A stretch of 50,928 nt of DNA from Paenibacillus oleatilyticus (GTDB lineage Bacteria > Bacillota > Bacilli > Paenibacillales > NBRC-103111): positions 1 to 50,928 of the forward strand of contig NZ_JAHNZO010000045.1 of assembly GCF_018998565.1 (NCBI RefSeq), in the 5' to 3' direction. This document shows, piece after piece, positions 38,814 to 48,200 of the stretch. Both the position numbers and the translations under genes were made by a program. Each line of letters opens with the position of its first letter. The first letter of the stretch is position 1. Below the pieces are notes generated by a model. It had not been told where the DNA came from. It did no database searches and saw only the letters and a list, made by a program, of their open reading frames with translations.

Positions 38814-40052
38814 ATGAACGCTAAAGACACGTTAAGCAAAACCGCCTCGGCCGGCATGCTTGCGCTGACCGGGGTCAGCCTGGCGCATCTGCTGAACGAC
38901 GCGATGCAGTCCGCCATCCCTGCGGTATTTCCGATCTTCCAGCAATCGATGCAGCTCAGCTTCGCGCAAATCGGCTGGATCGCCTTCGCCTTGAACGTCA
39001 CGGCCTCCGTATTGCAGCCGCTGGTCGGCTATTACACCGACAAGCGTCCGACGCCGCTGCTGCTTCCGGCGGGCATGGTTTTCTCGCTGCTCGGCATGAT
39101 CGGGTTCGCCTATTCGGCCAATTGGTGGATGCTGATTGCTTCCGCCTTGCTGCTGGGCGTCGGCTCGTCCGTGCTGCATCCCGAATCTTCGCGGGTTGCC
39201 CACCTTGCCTCCGCCAAAGGAAGAGGACTAGCCCAATCGATCTTTCAGGTCGGGGGCAATACCGGACAGGCGCTCGCTCCCTTAATCGTCGCCTGGCTCG
39301 TGGTGCCTCAAGGACAACGGGGGCTGCTCTTGTTCTCGTTCGCCGCCGTATTGGGAATCGTGCTGCAGGGCATCGTCTCGGGCTGGTACCGGCGTCATCT
39401 TGCCGCTCAGTCCGCCAAGAAACGGAGTGCATTACCAGCCGATACGAAGCCCTTGAAAAAAGGATATGTCTCCTTCGCCATCGGTTTGCTGATCGTCCTG
39501 CTGTTCTCCAAATTTGTGTATATTGCCGGCATGACCGGCTACTATGCCTTTTATTATATGGACCGGTACGGGTTGTCCTTGGAAAAGGCCCAGCTCTGCT
39601 TGTTCGTGCTGCAGGCGGCCGGCATGCTCGGGACGCTGTTCGGCGGCCCGCTTGCCGACCGTTTCGGACGGAAGCGGATCATCTGGTTTTCCATTCTCGG
39701 CACCGCGCCGTTTTCGCTGCTGCTGCCCTATGCCACGCCATTCTGGGCCACCGTGCTTTGCTTTATGATCGGCGCAATCCTGATGTCAGGGTTTACGGTG
39801 ATTATCGTATACGCCCAGGAGCTGCTCCCGGGGAAGGTCGGGACCGTCGCCGGGCTGTTCTTCGGATTGGCGTTCGGGCTCGGCGGGCTCGGGTCCGTCG
39901 TCCTTGGTGCGCTGATCGATAAGACGAGCGTTTCTTTCGTCATTCAGCTCTGCGCCTTCCTCCCGCTGCTGGGCGTCGCAGCTCTGCTCCTGCCCAAAGA
40001 CGTCGGCGCGGCGAGGCAAATCCCGGAAGCGGAGACGGTCGCGGGGGTCTGA
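38814..40052 (+). CDS. MFS exporter, fosmidomycin-resistance-like
   Basis: 412 aa from ATG 38814, preceded by GGATAGGTG. About twelve membrane segments. The start LTGVSLAHLLNDAMQSAIPAV, the loop GYYTDKRPTP and the helix ending LLLGVGSSVLHPESSRVAHLAS with GRGLAQSIFQVGGNTGQALAPL are typical of the Fsr group of major facilitators. The GPLADRFGRKR loop repeats in the second half. Fsr proteins pump out fosmidomycin and related compounds; the true substrate is not readable. Divergent from an AraC regulator. Confidence 0.88.
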   Translation: MNAKDTLSKTASAGMLALTGVSLAHLLNDAMQSAIPAVFPIFQQSMQLSFAQIGWIAFALNVTASVLQPLVGYYTDKRPTPLLLPAGMVFSLLGMIGFAYSANWWMLIASALLLGVGSSVLHPESSRVAHLASAKGRGLAQSIFQVGGNTGQALAPLIVAWLVVPQGQRGLLLFSFAAVLGIVLQGIVSGWYRRHLAAQSAKKRSALPADTKPLKKGYVSFAIGLLIVLLFSKFVYIAGMTGYYAFYYMDRYGLSLEKAQLCLFVLQAAGMLGTLFGGPLADRFGRKRIIWFSILGTAPFSLLLPYATPFWATVLCFMIGAILMSGFTVIIVYAQELLPGKVGTVAGLFFGLAFGLGGLGSVVLGALIDKTSVSFVIQLCAFLPLLGVAALLLPKDVGAARQIPEAETVAGV

Positions 40053-40087
40053 CTGCCGAATCCTAGGCTGCGCTCCCAAGCTAAAAC

Positions 40088-40140
40088 AGAACAGACCTCC
40101 GGGCCGCATCGGCATCAGCAGCTTAGGAGGTCTGTTTCAT
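40088..40140. terminator. Bidirectional terminator between MFS gene and thioesterase
   Basis: AACAGACCTCC and GGAGGTCTGTT form an 11-bp stem, with TTTCATTTTC on the plus side and TTCTGTTTT on the minus side. Confidence 0.8.
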
Positions 40141-40153
40141 TTTCATTCTTCGG

Positions 40154-40666
40154 TTATTCCCAAGGAAAATCCGTAATCAAATAATCCGCAAATGCCTTGC
40201 TTTGCTCACGGCGGATTCTGCGCATTTCCGCCCGGTGCTTCGCCGTTTCATGCAGCCGCTTCTCTTCTTCCGTTTCCGGGATGACTTGCGGCACCGGAAC
40301 GGGCCGCTGGTCGTCATTCAGCGCGACGAAGGTCAGGAAGGCCGTTGCCGCAATTTTCCGCTCGCCGGTAATCAGATCCTCGGTGATGACTTTCACAAAT
40401 ACTTCCATCGAGCTTTTGCCAGTCCACGTGACGAACGATTCGAGACAGACCGAGTCCGTAGGCCGCACAGGCGACAAAAAGTCGACGGAGTCGGTGGATG
40501 CGGTAACGACGTTTTCCCGGCAATGCTTGGAAGCCGAAATCGAAGCGATATCGTCAATATAAGCCATCAGCTTGCCGCCGAACAGCGTGTTGTGATTGTT
40601 GACATCGGTCGGAAACACCCGGGAAGTTTTGTAGCATCGCGATTGTTTGGCATATTGTTGTTCCAT
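40154..40666 (-). CDS. ykhA: Acyl-CoA thioesterase, YkhA-like hotdog protein
   Basis: 170 aa. Hotdog fold with the opening SRVFPTDVNNHNTLFGGKLMAYIDDIA, which holds the Asn-His-Asn-xxx-Gly-Gly active segment. It continues with ASTDSVDFLSPVRPTDSV and TGKSSMEVFVKV, then a charged C-terminal helix. It hydrolyses acyl-CoA to free fatty acid and CoA in the cytosol. It lies 21 bases downstream of the ypcP-like gene's end in the same strand direction upstream order (thioesterase first being distal), so the two may share a transcript. Confidence 0.9.
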   Translation of the reverse strand: MEQQYAKQSRCYKTSRVFPTDVNNHNTLFGGKLMAYIDDIASISASKHCRENVVTASTDSVDFLSPVRPTDSVCLESFVTWTGKSSMEVFVKVITEDLITGERKIAATAFLTFVALNDDQRPVPVPQVIPETEEEKRLHETAKHRAEMRRIRREQSKAFADYLITDFPWE

Positions 40667-40687
40667 AAGTTCAGCCGCCTCTTTTCA

Positions 40688-41596
40688 TTATCCGATCAAT
40701 TTCATTAATCCCCTGAATTCGAGCTCTTCAAACTTGCTCAGGACCGATTGCCGGTCCATTTCCCAGAAGCAGCTTTCCAGCGCGCAGGCAACGGGAGCTT
40801 CGCAGCAGATCGTAGCCAGGCTTCGCGAGAGATGCAGCATGTCGAGCTGCGTTTCGATCTTGGAGCGAACGCCCTTCGGCAGCAGCGCCAGATTTTCCAA
40901 AATCCCTTCGATCGATTCGTACTCCACCAGCAGCTTGAGCGCCGTCTTTTCTCCGATGCCTTTGACGCCCGGGTAATTATCCGCCGTATCGCCCATGAGC
41001 CCTTTAAGATCGATAATTTGCTTCGGTGTCAGCTGCATTTCCTCAAGCAGCGATTCCGGGCTGTAGACGGCGTAATTGCCCTGGCCCTTCTTCATAATCA
41101 CGACGCGCACCCGCTCGGCCACGAGCTGCAGCATATCGTGATCTCCCGTCAGTATGTATACTTCCGCGTCCTGGCTGAAATGCTTAGCCAGCGTGCCGAT
41201 GCAATCGTCAGCCTCATACCCGGTGATGCCGACGTTCACAACGCCGAAGCTGGACGTCACCTCTTTGACAAGGTCGAACTGGGGAATAAGCTCTTCCGGA
41301 CAATCGACCCGGTTCGCCTTATATTCCGTGAATTGCTCGCTGCGGAACGTTTTGCTCCCCATGTCCCAGCAGCATACGATGTGGGTCGGCGTAAACCGCT
41401 GAACCGCATCCCAAAAATATTTCACGAATCCGAATACGGCGTTCGTCGGCGTCCCTGCGCTCGTTTTCATAATATATCCGCTATAGGAAGTGGCATAAAA
41501 AGCGCGGAACAGCAAGGCCATCCCGTCGACGAGCAAAACACGCGGAAGCGTCGCATTGTTATCCTGTATATCGTTTGTATCCTTCAACTGCTCCAA
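40688..41596 (-). CDS. ypcP: 5'-3' exonuclease, YpcP-like (PolI N-domain family)
   Basis: 302 aa from a TTG codon with GGGAGAG seven to nine bases before it; no in-frame ATG lies before the conserved core. LLVDGMALLFRAFYA, FRSEQFTEYKANR, GITGYEADDCIGTLA, YILTGDHDMLQLV, LKGLMGDTADNYPGVKGIGEKTALKLL are the acidic metal-binding and helix-hairpin-helix motifs of the 5' nuclease family. It lacks polymerase domains. In Bacillus such proteins help remove RNA primers. Upstream of the thioesterase gene in the same direction, separated by 21 bases. Confidence 0.93.
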   Translation of the reverse strand: MEQLKDTNDIQDNNATLPRVLLVDGMALLFRAFYATSYSGYIMKTSAGTPTNAVFGFVKYFWDAVQRFTPTHIVCCWDMGSKTFRSEQFTEYKANRVDCPEELIPQFDLVKEVTSSFGVVNVGITGYEADDCIGTLAKHFSQDAEVYILTGDHDMLQLVAERVRVVIMKKGQGNYAVYSPESLLEEMQLTPKQIIDLKGLMGDTADNYPGVKGIGEKTALKLLVEYESIEGILENLALLPKGVRSKIETQLDMLHLSRSLATICCEAPVACALESCFWEMDRQSVLSKFEELEFRGLMKLIG

Positions 41597-41925
41597 GCTT
41601 CATCTCTCCCATGAACCGTTATTCCTTCATCATTATAACACAGGTTCGCACGCCGGAGACGCAACGTTTGCAAAAGCAAAAATCCCCAGCCTCTTTTTAA
41701 CAAGCACAAAAAAGAATCCCGATCGATTCGCGGGCCTTAAAAAGACTCACGCTCAATCAGGATTGATTTGGTTTGATAGCCGTCCGCTATACCAAATGGG
41801 ACTCCATACGGGTACCGGACGTTTTTTCGGCGATCTGCCCGTTCGGGACTTTCACCCTAGGGATGACGCCCATGCTGGCGTACCACAAAAAGGGAGATGT
41901 CTTTGCCGTTTCATTAGCCCAATTG
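41597..41925. other. Gene-free stretch between ypcP and the NRPS
   Basis: Contains the group II intron remnant (41760-41886), and a weak minus-strand stem GAATC/GATTC followed by TTTTTT (about 41710-41730) that may terminate the NRPS operon. No coding sequence is convincing. Confidence 0.6.
41760..41886 (-). mobile_element. Group II intron remnant (internally deleted)
   Basis: The minus strand begins GTGGTACGCCAGCATGGGCG at 41886 and continues CTAGGGTGAAAGTCCCGAA, which is the start of group II intron domain I. After about 60 bases it leaves the expected sequence. An ACGTCCGGT element and a hairpin ATTTGGT...ACCAAAT (about 41800-41765) follow; these recall the end of domain V and domain VI. 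I read it as a remnant that lost its middle, including the reverse transcriptase. It begins 40 bases after the NRPS stop codon. The 5' part is convincing, the 3' part is tentative. Confidence 0.62.
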
Positions 41926-44900
41926 CTACAGCGGTTCCGTCCGTTCGACGATTTCCTTTACGATGCCTTGAATGACTTTTGCATTATCCTCTACAAAACC
42001 AGGGAAAAGCAGATCCAAATGCTCGCCCTTCAGCTTATATTCCGTATACCGGTTCCGGGTCGCATCCTTCCAAAAAAAGCGGTTATATTTTGCTTCTTCC
42101 CCGCTATCCGAATTTTCTTCAACCAAACAGTGGATATTTGCTTGAACTGTCCCTGAGTTGACCAGATCGCTTAAATAGTGGTGGAAAGCATAAATTTTCT
42201 TCCTGACTTTCTCCTTGGTCACGGGGGCGTTTAGGACTTGATTGTACGGCTCGGGCACATACGCAAATAAGTAGTCGGTTTCATAATCGAGTCTCTCGGG
42301 CAAGCCAAAAGCATAATTCCGTCTTGTCGAATCCACGATCAGGACATCAGACACTTCGTAGCCCCTCTTCTCCATCGCTTTCGCCACTTCAAAGACTAGA
42401 TTGCCCCCTGCCGAATAACCGAGAAGCACATACGGTCCTTGCTCCTGAATGCGCAGGATCGATTCGATGTAGGAATCATACAAGTCTGCATGGTCCTTGT
42501 AATCCTCGATGAAATCAACCGTGTACACCGTGCAGTGGTTGTCCAGGTGCCTGGCCATATCTGAAAACATCATGCCGTATCCAAGCACTGGCGGGAAGCA
42601 GAACACATTGAGAAAACCAGGGCTATTGAGCTTGATGATATTGCTGCCGCGGTGATATTCGTACTTGGTAAATTCAAGCTGCAAAAGTTCCGCAGCTAAC
42701 GCTTCGACCGAAGGATAATCATAGACGACGCGAATGGGGATATCCACCCGAAGCTCATCATAGATTTTTTCTGTCAATTGCAGCACCTTTAAGGAATGGC
42801 CCCCGATGTCAAAGAAGTTGTCTTTCACACTTACACGCTCAAGCCCCAGTACTTCTTGGTAAATTTTAACGAGCTTCGTTTCCATTGGGGTATGCGGAGC
42901 TTCGTAATCCTCGACTCCGATTAGCGATGCAACCGGTTCGGGCAGCGCCCGCCGGTCCACCTTGCCGTTCGGATTTAGCGGAAGGTGCTCCAGCTGAACA
43001 AAATGAGCCGGTATCATGTATTCCGGAAGCTCCTGCAGCAGGTCGCTCCGTATACGGCTCGCCGGGATGACTTCCTCCGCCGAGTAGTAGGCGCACAAAT
43101 ATTTCCCGCCACCTTCCTCTTCGCGGACGACTACCACCGCTTCCCGTAAGCTCCCGATCTTAAGCAACTCGGCTTCGATTTCTGAAAGCTCAATGCGGAA
43201 ACCGCGGATTTTCACCTGCTCGTCGATTCTTCCCTTATACTCCAACACGCCATCTGGACGCCATCTGGCCAAGTCTCCAGTACGATAGCAGCGGCCTCCG
43301 CCGGCAAACGGATTCGGGATAAAATTCTCAGTCGTCAACCCCGGCTGGTTCAAATAGCCGCGTGCTACGCCGTCCCCGCCGACGAGCAGTTCCCCCCATG
43401 CGCCAATCGGAGCCAGTTTGTTTGCCGCGTTGACAACATAAGCGGTGGAATGAGCAATCGGACGGCCGATCGGCACGGCTTCCGTTTGTTCCCCGACAAC
43501 CCTGTGCGTGGTGGAAAACGTCGTATTCTCCGTAGGTCCATATCCATTGATCAGATGCAGCGACGGATGCTCGCGAAGCACACGGTTGACATGAGGCGCG
43601 GACAAAACGTCCCCACCGACAATAAGCGTGTGCAGACCGCTAAACAGGCCGATGTCCTGCTGCGCCAATTGATAAAACAACGGAGACGTCAGCCACATCG
43701 TCGTGATGCCATAGGCTTGGACCGCTTCCTTCAGCTTCGCCGCACTCAAGATAACGTCCTTATCGACGAGATAAAGCGTGCCCCCGTTCAACAAAGCGCC
43801 CCAAACTTCAAAGGTGGAGGCATCGAAGACGACCGCGCCGGTTTGCAGAATCCGCGTATTTTCGTCCAGCTCGACATAATTCGTCTGTTTCACGAGCCGC
43901 ACGACATTGCGGTGCTCGACCATAACGCCCTTCGGCCTTCCCGTCGACCCCGATGTATACATGATATAGGCGAGCTGCTGCGGGTCATGTATGGCTGCTA
44001 AGCCTGCGTTACGTGCTTCAACGTCCGCCAATGGGGACTTCTCAGACGCCTCGTTGATACCCAAGATCTGTTCGATGACGTCTGAGAAAACTTCCGCTCT
44101 TTCGCGGGAAACCTCAGAGGATAGCAGCACCCGGACGCCGGAGTCTTCCAGCAAGTAACGAATACGCTCGTCCGGATAATCCGGATCAATCGGCACATAA
44201 GCGCCCCCGGCTTTCAGAATGCCGAGGATGCCGGCAATCATGTCGATGGAACGCCCGGCGATAATGCCGACAAGCTCTTCCTTCTGTATGCCCGCTTTCT
44301 CCAAAGCCGCGGCAATAGCACTGGAACGCCCGGCAAGCTCCAGGTAAGTCAGCGACTCCCCGCCGCATACCACGGCGGTCTGATCGGGCAGGCGCCGGGC
44401 TTGCTCTTCAAATAACTGGTGGATCGTGGACTCCCGTGGATACGGAGCTGCGGCGGGGTTGAATCGCTCAAGCAGCTGCTCCTTCTCTTCCTCCGATAAA
44501 TAATCGGCTTGCAGGAGGGGCAGCTCGGATTCAAATAATACCACGGAAAAAAGCTTGTGCAAATGGGCAAGCAGCTGTCGGATGAACCCCTCCTCATACT
44601 TGCTGCCCTCATACGAAACCTGCACGGAGGCCATCCCATCCTGCCAGTCAAAGTGGAACGCAAGCCCGGCAACCACTTTCTCGGCATGGTCCTGGGTGTG
44701 AAGCTGATTGAGCGTTACCCACGTGGCGATCAGGGGAATCCCGCTGGCGAGCAGCGGGATTTGCACCTGTCCAGTGTAATTCCAGTAAGGCAGGTTTTGA
44801 TGCTCAATGGCTTCGGAGACCGAGCTTCTCAGGCTGTTCAGCAAACTGCGAAAGTTCGTATCCGGGGCAATCCGGGTTTTGATCAACAATAGCGGGTTTA

Positions 44901-45207
44901 CTGGAGCGACGCTGTCGCCTGGAGCCGGAACAGGAGGCGTACCGACAATCAGTTGCTCTTCATTCGTGTAAGCATAGAGCAGCGCCTTGACACCCGCCAT
45001 CAAGACCAGAAATACGGGAAGCGGCGCTCCCCCGCCAGTAATCGCGGCGATCCGGCCGGAAATCTCCGGCGCAAACGTGTTCGATACATGCCGGATGCCC
45101 TCAGGAGTATTGTTCCAGCCACTTGTATATGGAAAGGCCGCTACCCGATCCTCGCTATCGAACCTGTCCTGCCAATACGTCCTTTCGCTCTCAAACATGA
45201 TTTGCAT
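41926..45207 (-). CDS. NRPS terminal subunit: half-C, A (Val), T, TE
   Basis: 1093 aa. Residues 1-230 match only the second half of a condensation domain: it starts at the YW region and has no HHxxxDG. The adenylation domain follows (about 255-750), with core motifs LTYLELAGR, YTSGSTGRPKGV, NGYGPTE, YRTGDLARW and NGKVDRRALP. Reading the pocket by alignment to GrsA gives D-A-F-W-I-G-G-T-F-K, the classical valine code. The carrier domain has DIGGHSLK (Ser near 803). The thioesterase (about 845-1090) has GYSAGG near 930, followed by an Asp and a GEHLDLL His. It releases, and perhaps cyclises, the finished peptide. It lies 15 bases after the upstream NRPS gene with GGAGGTG before the ATG. Confidence 0.93.
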   Translation of the reverse strand: MQIMFESERTYWQDRFDSEDRVAAFPYTSGWNNTPEGIRHVSNTFAPEISGRIAAITGGGAPLPVFLVLMAGVKALLYAYTNEEQLIVGTPPVPAPGDSVAPVNPLLLIKTRIAPDTNFRSLLNSLRSSVSEAIEHQNLPYWNYTGQVQIPLLASGIPLIATWVTLNQLHTQDHAEKVVAGLAFHFDWQDGMASVQVSYEGSKYEEGFIRQLLAHLHKLFSVVLFESELPLLQADYLSEEEKEQLLERFNPAAAPYPRESTIHQLFEEQARRLPDQTAVVCGGESLTYLELAGRSSAIAAALEKAGIQKEELVGIIAGRSIDMIAGILGILKAGGAYVPIDPDYPDERIRYLLEDSGVRVLLSSEVSRERAEVFSDVIEQILGINEASEKSPLADVEARNAGLAAIHDPQQLAYIMYTSGSTGRPKGVMVEHRNVVRLVKQTNYVELDENTRILQTGAVVFDASTFEVWGALLNGGTLYLVDKDVILSAAKLKEAVQAYGITTMWLTSPLFYQLAQQDIGLFSGLHTLIVGGDVLSAPHVNRVLREHPSLHLINGYGPTENTTFSTTHRVVGEQTEAVPIGRPIAHSTAYVVNAANKLAPIGAWGELLVGGDGVARGYLNQPGLTTENFIPNPFAGGGRCYRTGDLARWRPDGVLEYKGRIDEQVKIRGFRIELSEIEAELLKIGSLREAVVVVREEEGGGKYLCAYYSAEEVIPASRIRSDLLQELPEYMIPAHFVQLEHLPLNPNGKVDRRALPEPVASLIGVEDYEAPHTPMETKLVKIYQEVLGLERVSVKDNFFDIGGHSLKVLQLTEKIYDELRVDIPIRVVYDYPSVEALAAELLQLEFTKYEYHRGSNIIKLNSPGFLNVFCFPPVLGYGMMFSDMARHLDNHCTVYTVDFIEDYKDHADLYDSYIESILRIQEQGPYVLLGYSAGGNLVFEVAKAMEKRGYEVSDVLIVDSTRRNYAFGLPERLDYETDYLFAYVPEPYNQVLNAPVTKEKVRKKIYAFHHYLSDLVNSGTVQANIHCLVEENSDSGEEAKYNRFFWKDATRNRYTEYKLKGEHLDLLFPGFVEDNAKVIQGIVKEIVERTEPL

Positions 45208-45222
45208 AGGGCCACCTCCGAA

Positions 45223-48200
45223 TCAGAATGTAAAATGAATCGTTTCCTGTACCGGCTTGCTTTGCACAAGGCGGCTTCCGAATTCCAAATCGTTAATGGC
45301 CTGTGCAGGATTGCGTCCAATCTCAGCCAGCAACGTTATAAAATGCCTGGAAAGCAGCTCAACGGCCTGCCTGTTAAACAGCTTCGTTGAATATTCGATA
45401 ATGCCCTGCAGCCCTTCCTCGGCCACGTTCATCGTTAAAGTCAGATCGAATTTGGCTGTTGCATGCTCTTGAGCGTAAGACTCAAAGGTCAGCGATTCCA
45501 GCGTTGATTCCTGTCGTTCTAAATTGTCAAACATAAATACAGCGTCAAAAAGCGGATTGCGGCTCGGATTGCGCGGAACATTCAAGGATTCCACCAGCTC
45601 CTCCAGCGGATATTCCTGATGCTCGAACGCCAGCAAGGTTCGTTCCTTAACCTCTTGCAAATAGCTGAGAAAGGTTTTGTCCTTCGCCGGATAATTGCGG
45701 AGCGGTATCGTATTGACGAACATGCCAACGATTCCTTCCAGATCGGCGGACAGCCGTCCCGCCACCGGCGAGCCGATAATAATATCTTCCTGTCCGCTGT
45801 ACTTGGACAACAGCACCGTATAGGCGGCGAGCAGAACCATATACATTGTCGTACCGGTTTCGGCGGCCAGTTTGAGCAGTAGTTCCATGGTTTGCGGCTC
45901 TACCGTAAATTCGAGATTCGCCCCTTCAAAGCTGCGCTGGGCAGGTCTTGGATAGGCGATAGGCAAGTCCAGCACTGGCAGCGCGCCCGACATATGATCC
46001 AGCCAGAATTCCTCTTGCTTGCGGCGGCGCTCGGAAGACGCCGCTTCCTGCTGCCATACGGCGTAATCCTTATACTGAAGCGTAAGCGGAGACGGCTCCT
46101 GACCGTTATAGAATTGCGCAACCTCCTGAACGATAATTTCCGACGATACGCCGTCGGTAATGATATGGTGCATGTCGATCAACAGCAGGTGGCGGGCCGG
46201 CTCCAGCTCGATAAGACGCACGCGGATCAGCGGCGGACGCTGCAAGTCAAACGGGCGAAAGAAGCTGCGAATATGGAGATCCGCCTCCGCTTCCGGTATT
46301 TGCACAAATTCCAGAATAAAATCGGCGTCGTCGTAAACCCGCTGTACGACTCGGCCATCCACGATGCCAAAGCCGGTCCGCAGCGCCTCATGCCGCTCAA
46401 TCAGACGAAGGAAAGCGTGCTCCAACCGCTCGCGGTCAAGTTCACCCTTCACCAAAAGCACGGTCGGCATGTTATAGCTCACCTCTCCGCCTGCCTGATG
46501 GCAAAGCAGATAAATCCGCTTTTGCGCAGATGTTACCGGGTAATACTCCATAACCGGCGCTACCGGAATCGTTGCATACGCCGATTGCTGCAAGCTCTCT
46601 GCTGCTTTTGCCAATTGTTCGATGGTTGGAGCGCGGAACACCTCCCGCAGCGGGAGCTCCACGTTCATCTCCTTATGCACCTTGCCGACCAACAGCGTCG
46701 CGCTCAGGGAATGGCCGCCCAGCTCGAAAAAGTTGTCCTTCATGCCTACCTTCTCCAGCCCCAGCACTTCCTGCCAGATGCTTGCTAGCTTCGCCTCCTG
46801 CGGCGTCCGCGGCGCGACGTATTCCACGCCCATCTGCATGCTCGCATCCGGCGCCGGCAGCGCTTTGCGGTCGATCTTCCCGTTCGCCGTCAGCGGCAGC
46901 TGCTCCTGCTGCATGAAGTACGACGGGATCATGTACCCCGGCAGCTCCTGCGACAGGCTGCTCCGCAGCTCGCTCAGCTTCAGCTCGCTTTCCGCCGTAA
47001 AGTATGCGCACAGCACCTTCTGGCCTTTGGCATCCTCCCGCACGACGACGATCGCTTCCCGCACGCCTTCCGCTTTCAGCATCTGCGTCTCGATCTCGCC
47101 CGTTTCAATCCGGTATCCCCGGATTTTCGCCTGGTTGTCGATCCGGCCGATGAAGTCCACGTTGCCGTCCGGCATCCATCGCGCAAGATCTCCCGTCCGG
47201 TATAAACGCTCGCCTTCCACAAACGGGCTGTCCACAAATTTCTCTTCCGTCAGCTCCGGACGGTTCAGGTAGCCTCGCGCCACCCCGATGCCGCCGATGC
47301 ACAGCTCGCCCAACACGCCCACCGGCACCGGATTCAAGTGCGCGTCGACGATGTAGAACTTGGCGTTCAGCGCCGCTTTCCCGATCGGCACGTTCCCCGC
47401 CCCCGGCAGCTTGTCCAGTGGCTCGTCGTAGAGGCTCGAATCGATCGCCGCTTCCGTTACCCCGTAAGCGTTGATGATTCTGAACTGCGACCCGAAGCGC
47501 TCCTGCAGCACCCGGTAATCCGTCACGCTGCAGCTGTCCGAGCTGGTAATTAACAGCTCCATTGAGCTCATATCCAGCCCGTGCTCGGCCACATAGTCCA
47601 TGAACGGCACGATGAGCGCCGGCGTCGATTCGAAGATCGTGATCCTCTCCTTGCTGATCCAGTAGTGCAGACGGGCCGGATCGATCCGGTCGTCTTTCGG
47701 GCAGAGGACCATCGTGCCCCCATTATACAGCGTCCGCGCAATGTCTCCGACGAACACGTCGAACGAGAAGCTCGCCAGCTGCAGCAGCCGTACCGGGAAT
47801 TGATCCAGACGATACTCCCGACGGTATCCTGCCGCCGTATTGACCAGGCTGCGGTGCTCGATCATGACCCCTTTCGGACGTCCCGTCGTACCCGACGTAT
47901 AGATCACGTAAGCCAGATCGTGCGGCTCGTTCACGTTCGCCACGTTCGACGCGTCTTCGGCATACGCCGCTTCGTCTTCCAGGCAAAGCACCGCTTGCAG
48001 CGTCTGCTCCCCCTGCACCCATTGCCGCGCGCGCTCCTGCAGATGCGTTTGCGTCAGCAGCACCGTGGCTGCGCTGTCCTCCAGCATGAACTGGATGCGG
48101 TCGGACGGATAATCCGGGTCCAGCGGCACATAAGCTCCACCCGCTTTCCATACCGCCAGCGCGCCGACGAGCAGATCGGTCGAACGGTCGGCCAGAATGC

